DNA of 64,000 nt from Tetradesmus obliquus (Eukaryota > Chlorophyta > Chlorophyceae > Sphaeropleales > Scenedesmaceae). The translations under genes and the position numbers were made by a program. The DNA lies in assembly GCA_030272155.1 (NCBI GenBank), contig CP126198.1, positions 5,616,501 to 5,680,500 of the forward strand, in the 5' to 3' direction. The notes beneath the pieces were generated by a model, which was given only the letters and a program-made list of their open reading frames with translations, ran no database searches and was not told the origin of the DNA. Below are positions 1 to 10,158 of the stretch, piece by piece (position 1 is the stretch's first letter; each line of letters opens with the position of its first letter).

Positions 1-1020
1 GCAGCGAGGGCAGCATTGAAATCTTTGCCCGTGTGGCCTGCCTGCCTGCTGCAGCTGCTGCCAAGCATAGTCGAGCAGGCCCCTTGCTGCAGGGACAGCA
101 CAGCAACACTGGCAGCAGTGACAGCAGCTGATGTCGGCGGCAGGACACAACAGCTGCTGGTTGCTGCTCTGGGTGACCTGCAGGCGGTGTGGTCGGACGC
201 ACAGCAGCAGGCGCTGCTGCTGGGGTTGCCGCTGCCAGCAATGCTGCTGCTGCTGAGCTCAGACCAGCTGCGTGTCCCGTCAGAGGACACAGTGCTGTAT
301 ACAGCCAAGCGCTACGTGCAGGCACAGAACATTGCAGCCAATTTAGCAGCAGCAAATGCAGCGCTCGCGCCGCAGGTGCGTGCGCCGCAGCTGTCGCTGT
401 TTGCGCTGTCGTGGGCTGCACTGCCAGCTGACAGTGCCCAGCAGCTGCTGGGCTCCTATGCTCAGAAGCTGAGGGACTTGCTGCCTCTGCGGTACACTGC
501 ATCAGCCGCAGAGCTGACTGCAGAGCTGGAGGTTTACCAAGGGGTCCCCGTGAGCTGGCAGCGCGGCCCCAGGCAGATAAAGCCGCTGCAAGGTGGGGTG
601 CGGCTGGAGTGGCAGCTGCCACTGGAGCAGCTGCAGCAGGCCTTCAAGGACAGCGCTGCACAGCAGAAGACAGTGATTATTACCAGCCCCAGCAGTCCCC
701 CTTTCGGCGGTGTGGCCTGGAGTATGACAGTGGTATGTGCTGGGCACAACGGCGGCACTTTGTCAGCGCTGTGTGTGGGGCCTGCTGGCACAAAGGTGCC
801 CGACAGCATCTGTTTTAGGTGCAGCTGTACTGTCTCATGGCTTGGTGGGAAGTGCACGCGCAGCACGCTGCGGTTCGCCCGCCGCCGTGTGGTTTTGGTA
901 CAAACCTTCCACCTGCCGCCCATGGTGGGTGGCGGCTGGGATGAGGCGGCCTGGGCAGCTGCTGGCCTGCCCACAGCAGGCGACACGCTGCTGGAGCTGC
1001 AGCTGCACAGCGTGGCGTGA
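1..1020 (+). CDS. BTB/BACK-domain-like protein, 3' part (5' end outside window)
   Basis: The frame is open from the first base, with no start codon that looks like the true one, and ends at TGA 1018-1020. The gene therefore begins to the left, or this is its last exon. Residues about 60-150 look like a BACK helical domain, with the pattern LLSSDQLRVPSEDTVLY at 84-100 followed by KRYVQAQN. This resembles the segment after the BTB fold in BTB-BACK proteins. The C-terminal 130 residues, ending DTLLELQLHSVA, look like a beta-rich MATH-like module. Proteins of this class usually act as adaptors of cullin-3 ubiquitin ligases, but no BTB fold is visible here, so that role is inference. No intron is needed in this stretch. 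A degenerate copy of the 3' end follows at 1190-1275. Family assignment is moderate; the coding call is strong. Confidence 0.65.
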   Translation, partial: AARAALKSLPVWPACLLQLLPSIVEQAPCCRDSTATLAAVTAADVGGRTQQLLVAALGDLQAVWSDAQQQALLLGLPLPAMLLLLSSDQLRVPSEDTVLYTAKRYVQAQNIAANLAAANAALAPQVRAPQLSLFALSWAALPADSAQQLLGSYAQKLRDLLPLRYTASAAELTAELEVYQGVPVSWQRGPRQIKPLQGGVRLEWQLPLEQLQQAFKDSAAQQKTVIITSPSSPPFGGVAWSMTVVCAGHNGGTLSALCVGPAGTKVPDSICFRCSCTVSWLGGKCTRSTLRFARRRVVLVQTFHLPPMVGGGWDEAAWAAAGLPTAGDTLLELQLHSVA

Positions 1021-1189
1021 GGCGGCCGCGGCTGGCTGGCTGGCTGTGGTGCATGTTCTGCCTGCTGTGCTAGATACATTGATGCGGAGCTTTTGCCAGC
1101 TCTGCGGGCCTTGCTAACTGCGCCGCCGTTGGGGCTTCGTTGTGTGGTGTGCTTTGTGGGGAAAAGTGCTGATCCACTGACACCTAGTG

Positions 1190-1275
1190 GGCGAAGGTGG
1201 GCCACAGCAGGCGGTATGCTGCTGGAGCTGTGCATGCACAGCGTGGTGTGAGGCGGCTGGCTGGCTGGCTGTCGT
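1190..1275 (+). repeat. Degenerate tandem copy of the end of the BTB/BACK gene
   Basis: This stretch repeats 962-1045: CACAGCAGGCG, CTGCTGGAGCTG, CACAGCGTGGTGTGAGGC and GGCTGGCTGGCTG recur in the same order with substitutions and small gaps. The copy includes the stop codon region and the first 3' UTR bases. It is the downstream partial-copy pattern seen at other genes in this window. Confidence 0.7.
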
Positions 1276-1661
1276 CTGTTTGCGCTGCTGTGCTGGGTCA
1301 ATGGAGAGCTACCGCGGGCCTGGCAGGGCTTGCAAGCTGTGCTCCCGCTGGGTTACTGTTCCTGACATAGGACTTGCATGAGTTGCATGCATGCAGGCTC
1401 TTGAAGCATCCAAGAAATTTGAGCAACATTGCTTGGTGACGTTAGGGTGGATACAATTCACTGTTGTGTGTTGTGCTGAGTACATGTGGGGGATGTGCTG
1501 TGTGAGGCGAGCGCGTCAGCTCATCCATGGCCACTGCACATCTGATGAGTGCTGCAGTTGATGGGCAGGAACAAGGCGTGAAAGCAGTTCTTTGTATGCT
1601 GTACCTGAGCTGTACCTGGGCTGTACAGCTGCATGCGCTGCAGAACTGTACCAAGGGTTGC

Positions 1662-1699
1662 CAAGCCTTGAAGGTGACTAAAGCCACCTTCAAGGCTTG
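1662..1699. other. Perfect 15-bp inverted repeat (hairpin)
   Basis: The arm CAAGCCTTGAAGGTG at 1662-1676 is the exact reverse complement of 1685-1699, with an 8-base spacer. The right arm continues into a further direct repeat of the left arm plus spacer (CTTGAAGGTGACTAA), so the hairpin also overlaps a direct repeat. Confidence 0.9.
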
Positions 1700-1810
1700 A
1701 AGGTGACTAAGCAGATGTGGCCTGACGTCGCCAAGTGCTCAATCAACGGCTGAAAGCAATTACGTACCTCAATTCGTTGAAGTGCTCAGTTTCAGGCAAG
1801 TACGTCTTCT

Positions 1811-1816
1811 TATAAA
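1811..1816 (+). promoter_or_regulatory. TATA-like box upstream of the MFS gene
   Basis: TATAAA sits in a locally A+T-rich stretch 371 bp before ATG 2187. It would imply a 5' leader of about 340 nt. Position is the only support. Confidence 0.25.
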
Positions 1817-2186
1817 TTTAGGGGCGCCCGTGGGAACTTAGAGCACACCCGAAACTGTCAACCTGATTACTAACATCACGGTGCACGTCTCCCTCCGATC
1901 CCCCTCCGACCCAACACACTCTTGTTGAGGTCGGCTAGCCAGACCATCGGTGCATTGTAAGTTCAGTTGCAAACCAGGGCATCAGTACTCAAGTATTGTG
2001 GGTGTCCAAACGTCAGCCGCGCAATCCAGCCATAACAGGGTCTATCCAAGCTGCTCGTGCAGATAAAGAGTCAAAATCCGTCGGCTTATTTGTGAATATA
2101 GAAGTGTGCGCGGGAGCTGGTCTAGCTGGAGCCACGGCAGCAACAACAGTAGCAGCAGCAGTAGCAACGGCACCGGCATCGGCAGC

Positions 2187-5100
2187 ATGCCCGCAAGCAA
2201 GCAGGGCAACCTTGCAGCCGACGATGCATCTGTCATCCTAGACATGCAGCAAGCTTCTCGGCTGGTGCCGAAAGACTCGGCAGCTGACATGGCAGCAGCA
2301 GGAGCAGCAAATGCAGCACATGCGCCACAGCTTCAAGCAGCCAAAGCACCACCCGGCTTCTCAGTGCAAGCTGAAGGTGCTGGCAAGCAGAAAGATCTCC
2401 CTCAGCAGCAGCAGATCACGTCTATCTACGACGTGTTCAGCAGGCGGCGGCGGGGCCTGATCCTGGGCGTGGTGTGTGTGAGCCAGTTCCTCAACCCCTT
2501 CTCATCCAGCATCATCCTGCCCAGCCTCAAGGTGAGCGACTTCATGTGTTATTCATGATTATATTGTTATTTAGTTTAGTTTATTTTATTATTACCTTTC
2601 CTGCACTCATCCAGCATCATGCTGCCCAGCCTCAAGGTGAGCTTGCAGGAAACTACAAAGCACAGCACACAGATCACTCATGCTAGGGGCAGTTGCTTAG
2701 CTGCCAGTTGTTGGGGTTTTGGGCGTGCAAGGCGCAACTGGCAGTTGCTCCTTGCTGGCAGCAAGCCTCACGGTGAGCAAGTCAAAGTGAGCCCAAGCAC
2801 GTGATGTGGTGAGCAAGTCAAAGTGAGCCCAAGCACGTGATGTGGTGAGCAAGTCAAAGTGAGCCCAAGCACGTGATGTGGTGAGCAAGTCAAAGTGAGC
2901 CCAAGCACGTGATGTGGTGAGCAAGTCAAAGTGAGGGGGCTCGCATTGCAGTTGCTGTTGTGCTGCAATCGCAGTTGCAGGCACAACGTGCCATAGCTTT
3001 GACTTCTTCTCAGCACAACTGAGCATGTGACATGGCGCCCTTGTTACACAGCAGGGCGTTCCCTTTGGTGTAACCAGCTGGCTGGCAATTGTTCATGGCT
3101 GGTTAAACTGACTATGACTGCTGTTGCTGCTGCTGCTGCTGCTGCTGCAGTTGCTGCAGTCGGTGTTCAACACAAGCACTGTGGTGGGAGCTGCCATCGT
3201 CGCCTGGTGAGTGTTCAGCAGCGCCGCTGGTGGCTGTGCACACTCGCCCCTCTACGGTACAAGATTTCAGCATCAGCAGCGTCGTCAGTTGCCTTGCCTT
3301 GCTGCACTCACCACGCATCCTTCTGCCTGCAGTGCCAGCAACCCACACAGCTATCACCTACCGGCATTGCTGCAGTAGGGCCCCACCTGTGACATGCGTT
3401 CTGCATTTGCTGTGCTGCTGCGCTGCTGCATGGGCTTGCCCTGCCACCTTTGCTGTACTGCGCAGCCTACTACCTGCTACTGTTGCCTCGCTGCTGTGCA
3501 GCCACTACCTGCCACATGTGACTTGCATATGAGCTGTGTCATCGCCCTGCTGCATGTGCTGCATTGTGCAGCCACGACCTGCCACATGTGACTTGCATAT
3601 GAGCTGTGTCATCGCCCTGCTGCATGTGCTGCATTGTGCAGCCACTACCTGCCACATGTGACTTGCGTATCAGCTGTGTAACTGCCCTGGTGCATTAGCT
3701 GCACAACCTGCCAGTGGGCGTCGCCTCACTGCTGTGGGGCCTCCCCTGTGACATGTGACATGTGACATGTGACATGTGACATGTGACCCACTCAGTGTAG
3801 TTAGTAACTACACTAGCTTGAAACTTTACTGCTGCTGCTGCCGTGCACTTTGCAGCTACTGCCTGCCAGTGGGCGTCGCGTCGCTGCTGTGGAGCCCAGC
3901 CTGTGACATGTGACCCACTAACTACACTTGCTTGAAACTGTACTGCTGCTGTTGCCGTGCATTGTGCAGCTACTACCTGCCAGTGGGCGTCGCCTCTCTG
4001 CTGTGGGGCCCGGCCTGTGACATGTGGGGCAGGAAGGCCACCTACCTGGCATCAACCGCACTGTACGCAGCAGCCACGTGAGTGTGAAAGTCACAGCAAA
4101 CATCAACCTGGATTTGTGAACATCATGCTGCTGCGAAGTGTTGCGTTTGTGACATGTGGGGGCGCAAGGCCACCTACCTGGTATCAACCGCACTGTACGC
4201 AGCAGCCACGTGAGTGCAAAGTTCACGCCGGAAGTGTGGAGTTCATGCTGTGAAGTGTTGTGGCTGTGACATGTGGGGGTGCAAGGCCACCTACCTGGCC
4301 TCAACCGCATTGTACGCGGGGCAGCCACGTGAGTGCGAAGTTCACGCTGTGAGTGTGAATTACATGCTGTCAAGTGTTGCGGCCGTGATTGTGCGATGTG
4401 CATGGCCGAAGTTCACGCGGATGCAGTTCAAGGGTGCACTGCAAAATACCCTCGAATCCGCAGCTGTGAATGGCTGCGGCTGCGGCTGCGGCTGCTGCTG
4501 CTGCTGCTGCTGCTGCATATGCACTTTGTTGGCCACATCACACCCCGCGGCCATGAACTCCATTGCCGAATGTCTGTAGTGATGTGATTGCTTGTCATTT
4601 CCTGCAGAGTGGGCTGCATCTTTCCGGTCAACATCAGCATGCTGCTGGCCTTCCGCGCGCTGCAAGGCGTGGCACGTGAGTGGCTGCAGCAGACATGAGC
4701 AGCAGCAGCACGTCATATTTTTCATCAGCAGGCTGGCTGAGCCGTGAAGTGCGGCTTACTCTGCAAGCTTGGGTGTCAGTGGCAGTCAGCTTGGGTGTCA
4801 GTGGCAGTCAGCTTGGGTGTTCAGCATGTATAATATCAACCCATCCACAGCGCTGTGCAGTCTGGGATGTCAGCTGCAGCAGCTGTCTGCAGCAGTCTGC
4901 TGCGCGGCTTTGTGACAGGCTGAGCTGCTAGTGGACTGCAAGAAATGTATGTGTGGGACGCTGCCGAGGTGTTGTGTTAGCGCTGGCAACATGCTGTATG
5001 CTCAAAGAGCCACGCCCTGTGCCGCATGCGCTACCAGGTTATGTTTAGATCACGCAATAGCTGGCAGTGCATGTTCTTTCGGCTGGCTTGCCTGCTGCGC

Positions 5101-5644
5101 CACTGACAGAGTATCTTGCTGCACCTGCTGCCTTGCTGCCGCTCCTGTTCCCCTGCTGCCTGGCTGATGTTACCGTGTGGTGGGCCGAATGGCAGTGGGC
5201 GCCTACAGGTGAGCGTCACTTGTCATGGTGTCAGCAAGTGGAAACCTGCTGTAACATGCACAATGCACCTCCAACTTTGAACTTGCAGCCAATGTTTTGC
5301 GCAGCCGTGCACTGGTCTTTGCTGCGCCCACGTCTCCTGGCTGTCGATCTGCTGCTGCCGCCTGCTGTGCCTGCCTGCTGTACCGCCAGGGGTGCTGGCG
5401 TGGGCGCCATTGCAGACATCTGCAACATTGATTGTGTTTGCTGCCCCAGCTTATCACTTTCTTATCTGATGTCTGCTGCTGCCTCCTGTATCCGCTGCCG
5501 TGCCTGCCTGCGGTCTTCTCAGGGGTGCTGGCGTGGGCGCCATTGCGGACATCTACCCGCCGCAGCAGCGGGGGCTGGCCATCGGCATTGTGATGGTGTC
5601 AACGCTTGTGGGGCCCGTGGTGAGCAGCAGCAGCAGCAGCAGTG

Positions 5645-5685
<41 letters not shown>

Positions 5686-5954
5686 GGGGCCTGGCCATTG
5701 GCATTGTGATGGTGTCTACGCTTGTGGGGCCCGTGGTGAGCAGCAGCAGCAGCAGCAGCAGCAGCGGAGGCGGCGGCAGCACGCAGCAGTAGTGGCAGCA
5801 ACAGCACACTGTGCATAGCTGTGAGTAGCGCAACATAGCCGCAGCTGCAAATGTCTCACCAGTGCAAATGTTCACCTGGATGGGTCAAGATTCGTGCACA
5901 TGTGATGCGTCTGCTGCAGCAAAAGTTATTTGTGGCTGATTGCTGACGCCTCGA

Positions 5955-6002
<48 letters not shown>

Positions 6003-7280
6003 ACAGATTGGGCCTGTGCTGGGCGGCTTCCTGGCTGAAGGTGAGCGGCAGTGGCAACCATCAGGAACAAATGCAACACATACATCAGCAACACGTGTAA
6101 TGTAGTGTATACCAAGTGCTTTTTGTACAAAACAAGGCGTGAACCCTAAACAGTCTGCACAACCATTAGCCCGTCTCACAGTGCTGTGTAACAATATTTG
6201 CCTTTCGGCCTTCGGTGTTTCCTGCCTGCAGCGTACGGCTGGCGCGCCCCCTTCATCGCGCTGCTGGCCTTCTCAAGGCGTCTCACTTCGTCATGAATAA
6301 ACCTAATCCTAAAACCTAAACCCTGTCTTCACATGTTTGCTGTTGCTGTTGTTCCCCTGCTCGCAGCGTACGGCTGGCGCGCGCCCTTCATCGCGCTGCT
6401 GGCCTTCTCAGGCCTCATCCTGCTGTGCTGCAGCCTGGCCATGCGGGAAACGCACCAGTACAAAACCCTGAGCCGCCTCATCGCGCAAAACCCCAGCGCC
6501 GCAGCCGCCATCAAAGAAGCGCCGCAGATCCTCGCGCACAAGCCGAGGTTCGATTGGCGATCGCCTTTTGCCCCGATTGCAGTTGTGTTTGAGAAGCAGA
6601 TCGTGCTGCATCTGCTGGTTGGGCTGGTGGGGTTTGCATCGCTTGTGAGCAGTCAGACGGAGCTTCCGATGGTGCTTGCAGGAACCTATCACCTGTCGCC
6701 TGGCTGGATTGGTGTGGCGATGCTGCCAACAGGCATTGCAGGGATAATCTTTTCGCCGGTGGGCGGGAGATTGTTTGATAAGGCGGCGGCTAGCAGCCCG
6801 GGGCATCCAATGTTACGGCTGCGTTATAACAACTGGCTGTCGATGATTGGTATGCCTTCAGGTCTGCTGCTATGGGGTTGGGCTGCATACAAGGGCGCGC
6901 ATTTGGCCCTTGTATTTGTGGGGCTGTTTTTGGTGGGTGGTAGCATGTGTGTATACCTACCAGCAATGATGGGTTACCTCACATGTTTGAAGCAGCACCA
7001 GGCGTCTACAGCAGCAGCTGGGCAGAATGCACTTGTTTTTGTGGTGTCTGGGGCGCTCGTGCTTGCAGGATCAGCAATTACAACGTCAATTGGCATCGGG
7101 TGTTACTGCACAATAATGGCTGTGCTGCATGCAGCGTGCGGGGTTGCTGCGCAACTGCAGATCCACAGGCTGCGGCAAGCTACAAACAAGGACAAGCAGC
7201 AGGCAGCGCTGCAGCTGGCGGCGGCTGGTGCGGCTGCTGGCGGCAGTAATGGCAGTGCTGCTGGCCACAGGAACACATGA
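2187..7280 (+). CDS. Major facilitator superfamily transporter, drug/H+ antiporter-like, 8 exons
   Basis: Exons: 2187-2531, 3151-3206, 3970-4077, 4608-4675, 5196-5208, 5523-5619, 6007-6040, 6367-7280. All introns are GT-AG, and phases join to 1635 nt (544 residues). After a hydrophilic N-terminus of about 85 residues comes a membrane segment with VSQFLNPFSSSIILPSLK. The loop 2-3 motif follows as GPACDMWGRK (family motif A), then RALQGV, then YPPQQRG. Antiporter motif C is GPVIGPVLGGF. The rest carries further membrane segments and a central loop around residues 265-290. These motifs are typical of the 12-TM DHA1-type family, which exports drugs or metabolites by proton exchange; the substrate here is unknown. 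The 13-nt microexon (5196-5208) is required by phase and supplies LGAYR. Partial copies flank exons 1, 3, 6 and 8. ATG 2187 is the first in-frame ATG. Confidence 0.85.
2606..2644 (+). repeat. Donor-half copy of MFS exon 1
   Basis: CTCATCCAGCATCAT, GCTGCCCAGCCTCAAG and a second GTGAGC donor repeat the exon 1 / intron 1 junction at 2503-2537, about 105 bp downstream of it. Confidence 0.85.
2773..2935 (+). repeat. 36-bp minisatellite, 4.5 units, in MFS intron 1
   Basis: Units start at 2773, 2809, 2845, 2881 and 2917. Each begins GTGAGCAAGTCAAAGTGAG and ends CACGTGATGTG. The units look identical apart from the truncated last one. Each holds two GTGAG donor-like motifs. Confidence 0.95.
3501..3702 (+). 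repeat. 70-bp tandem repeat, about 3 units, in MFS intron 2
   Basis: Units begin at 3501, 3571 and 3641 with GCCACTACCTGCCACATGTG or a one-base variant and contain CTGCATTGTGCAG, which resembles the exon 3 acceptor. They look like decayed, re-amplified acceptor copies of exon 3. Confidence 0.85.
3690..4340 (+). repeat. Partial copies flanking MFS exon 3, with heptamer microsatellite
   Basis: Acceptor-half copies lie upstream (about 3700-3755 and 3853-3914, both with CCAGTGGGCGTCGC then TGTGGGGC or TGTGGAGC). Donor-half copies lie downstream (about 4153-4215 and 4268-4335, both with AAGGCCACCTACCTGG, ending CCACGTGAGTG). The intact exon is 3970-4077. At 3747-3786 the exon-derived piece TGTGACA is expanded about six times. 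Confidence 0.85.
5196..5208 (+). other. 13-nt microexon of the MFS gene
   Basis: Exon 4 ends in phase 1 (GCA C|gtgagt) and exon 6 must be entered in phase 2 (AG|G GGT GCT). The segment TGGGCGCCTACAG, bounded by ggcag and gtgagc, converts one phase to the other exactly and gives RALQGVALGAYRGAG, continuous with the family pattern. A longer exon here would meet a TGA in frame. Confidence 0.65.
5391..5745 (+). repeat. Partial copies flanking MFS exon 6
   Basis: An acceptor-half copy at 5391-5425 matches the exon 6 start (CAGGGGTGCTGGCGTGGGCG). A donor-half copy at 5688-5745 matches its end (GGCATTGTGATGGTGTC, GGGGCCCGTGGTGAGC). The intact exon 5523-5619 lies between them. Both donors run into (AGC)n. 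Confidence 0.9.
5957..5999 (+). repeat. (CTG)14 before the acceptor of MFS exon 7
   Basis: An uninterrupted CTG tract ends a few bases before the TTTGACAG acceptor of exon 7. The same intron begins with (AGC)n after its donor, so the two intron ends are complementary. Confidence 0.95.
6232..6275 (+). repeat. Acceptor-half copy of MFS exon 8
   Basis: CTGCAG then CGTACGGCTGGCGCG and CTGCTGGCCTTCTCA repeat the first 44 bases of exon 8 (6367 onward). The copy ends abruptly at 6275. Between it and the real exon lies a CCTAAA-rich, telomere-like stretch (6298-6322). Confidence 0.9.
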
Positions 7281-7493
7281 GATGTGTAGCCCGCGGCAGT
7301 GCTGCATCCGTTGCAGCTGGTTTGTGTCTGCTTTGTACCATCCGTGTTGTGCGACAGTATTGCAGTTGGCGGTTTCTGCAAAAGGCCTGCAGGCAACTGC
7401 TCACCAGATTGGTGAGCGGTGCTGTGCAAGTGGCAGCTGTAGCGGCAGCTCTAGCAGGTCACCACGGTTTTGCTTGCAAAGGGCGTGAATGGT

Positions 7494-7498
7494 TGTAA
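7494..7498 (+). terminator. TGTAA poly(A) signal candidate, MFS gene
   Basis: TGTAA lies 214 nt after the stop codon. This pentamer is the usual poly(A) signal in chlorophytes; the choice of this copy is positional. Confidence 0.4.
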
Positions 7499-9795
7499 GC
7501 GCAACCAGGAGGCCCCTGCTGTCTTGTTATTGCCAACGAACTATCAGTTGTGTGTGCAGCTGGTGTGAGCTGGCCCTGACAGCTTGGGTGGCCAGGCTGT
7601 CTATATCCAATCGATGCTTACCATTTTTGGGTTTTGGTGGATGGCTACCGGTGGGGTTTTGGTCGAGGCTCAGGGCCCACATCAAAGTTGGATGTTTCCA
7701 TGATGATGAGATAGATGGCTGCAAACAACCAGGGATGTAGTGCTCCGTTGGTCAGCAGACTATGGACAACATGTTTCAGCTTTACGTTGTCCTGCATAGA
7801 GAAAGACAGTGCCTACTTTCACGCAATGGCTCTGCTTTATAATAAGTGCGTATCTGATTGCCTGATGATGTCATCAGCTGCTGTGCCAGCAGCCGGCTGG
7901 TGCAGGCCTTTCGAAAGTCATGTTTGTTTCAGAGGCATGAGGCTGTCAGTGTTTTAGCGGCTTATGATTTATTGTGTTGGGCTGGCTGCTGCCAAGAGCA
8001 GGGCTTTTGCTGGTGGACCTACAGTAGTCACGTAGCTGTCTGTATACTACGTAGTACATTGTGGGCCTGCCTCTGCTGCAGCACCAGCATTGCACTCAGG
8101 CGCAAGCAACCCAAGGTGTTTGCTGCGAAAGGTTTCTGCTGCATTTATGCGAAAGAATTTCCATGTTCTGTTATGCGCGCGCTCTGTTTGATATTTCAGC
8201 CCTGATTTATGAGTTTTTGTGCTGTCATTTACTGGTACTGCTGGTTGATGTGTCATGATTTGTGTGGTACACGACGGGAACACAGCCCGCGTCATGTACT
8301 GCACTTTGCTTTCCGAGAGACAGGTTCCTCTCCGGTGCTTGCTCATGCCATATGTTCAAAGAAATGCACACATCCTTGAGGCGGCTGTATTGGTTGCTGT
8401 AGCGATTAGTATTCAGCAGTTTCATTCAAAGCAATTGCGCTTGTCTGCAAACTGATTGCACGGTTCTGTGCATCATGATCAGCAACTGCTTGTTCATGTT
8501 GCCATCTCAACTGAGCATTCCTTGGCCTATGTGACATGCATTCAGCTGGCATGAGGCGTGCTGCACTGCTTTTGCAAAATAGTCTAACATCATTGTAAGC
8601 ACCACTGTTGCATGCCAGAAGCAGCTGGCTTAAGCTTTGAGTAAAGCTTAGAGTAACAGTCGTCTGTGCTGTCCCCCCATATTTGACGAGCCTTATCACG
8701 CAGCCTGACGAATCTTTTAAACATTGGACGTTACACTTGAATGCTGTGATGCGACCGCTGAGCCGTCAAACCTTGCCCTCCACGAAACTCTCTGCTGGTC
8801 AAGCCACTGCAGATCACTCTCGTCCAGCCATGTGACTGATAATCACACAACCGCAGCCGCTGCGCTGCACGCAACAGCTCAAGCTCCCCCTCCACAAAAA
8901 AATTAAACATGCCGTAGTGTTGCTGCACAATTATGAGGTCAGTGATTGTGTCATGCTTTGGCTTTAGACCCACCGTATGCACCCACTTGACACAAGCACC
9001 GGCACCAAAACACACCATATCTAAGTCAATGCACGCGTCAGCAGCTGCTGGACAATGCGGATTGTTGCCACTGCTCCTGCTGCAGAGTGCCAGCCTATGT
9101 GCCAGCACACCGCATGTGTAACTAGTCACGCCAGCCACTTGCAAAACCTGCCATGCTGCAGAGATCAGTGCAGCTTATTGTCAAAGGGATGAGACACTAG
9201 CAGTGCAATGAAAGCCACTGGCAGTCACTCCAAACTGCCAGCCGCACCACAGCATGATCTTTTTTGCTTACAAAGCAACCAAAGAACACTCCTGCTCATG
9301 CAATTGCAACTGTCCAGCGCAGCGCCTGCTTGTCCTTCACAGACAGCTGACAAACTGCTCAGTGAACCCGCAGATGCTGATCCCAAGCACACTATCGCAC
9401 ACGCAGTCTCGTCTGTGTGTGTGAGCAGGCTAAGCCACAGCAGGCTTCCTCAGCCTGCAGGCTATTGAGTACACTGAAACACAAAGCGAGTGCACTGAAA
9501 CACAAGGCACTAAAATCTCGCCGCAGTTCTTTAGCAGGTGCACAGAGGGCACCAAGACACTCAGCCTGCATGTTTCTGAGTACTGAAACACAAAGCGATC
9601 AACTCTTGTTTTGAATTGTTTGTCATTGGTGCACAGAGGTCACCAAGACACTTGTTGTACACACAGCACAGAGCTGGCTGACAGCCGCAGCACCACCCTG
9701 GCTGAGAACCTCTCCCCTGTCAACACGCTGCAAACAATAACAAGGCTGAGAACAAGGCTTTCTCACAGCTGATTGTGTTGCGTCACACCATGCGG

Positions 9796-9800
9796 TTACA
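9796..9800 (-). terminator. TGTAA poly(A) signal candidate, kinase gene
   Basis: TTACA on the + strand reads TGTAA on the kinase strand, about 360 nt after its stop codon. Positional evidence only. Confidence 0.3.
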
Positions 9801-10158
9801 TGAAGTGATGAAACAATACGCAGCAGCAGAAACTTCAAGTACAGACACGCCAGTAAAGCATGTACAGGAAGCCCTATACCCTCAACCCTGCAGCATGCAG
9901 CACACGTCCAACGCTGCATGCGGCTGGATTTGATTGAGTCACAAAATCACAGCGTACAACCAGACAGCACCCCTGTCACACGATACAACAACATCCGTTG
10001 TGCTGGAACACAACTGGATGAGCTTCACCACCACACCAACACAACAAAGCTGCAGCAGCCAGCTGATCCTTGTAACGAGGCAACACCACCAGGCACCAAC
10101 AGCACATAATCATACACACTTGGCAAGCTACTAAACAGCAACAGCAGCAGCAGCAGCG

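Larger units (their letters stand above)
1021..2186. other. Intergenic: 3' UTR of the BTB/BACK gene and 5' region of the MFS gene
   Basis: No supported gene. It holds the degenerate 3'-end copy (1190-1275), a perfect hairpin (1662-1699), a TATA-like box (1811-1816) and a TGTAA motif at 1956-1960. The reading frame before ATG 2187 is open to about 2106 but has no earlier ATG, so it is taken as 5' UTR. Confidence 0.6.
7281..10158. other. Convergent intergenic region between MFS and kinase genes
   Basis: About 2.9 kb holding the 3' UTRs of two convergent genes and no gene I can support. Open frames here lack domains or splice-consistent partners. CTG/CAG arrays are nearly absent, unlike inside the genes. 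Short direct repeats with GAAACACAAAGCGA occur at 9475-9600. Confidence 0.6.

Noticed and set aside
4428..4725. Minus-strand frames with polyQ/polyS across 4360-4725
   Set aside because: They are shadows of the CTG tract at 4490-4515 and lie antisense to MFS intron 3 and exon 4.
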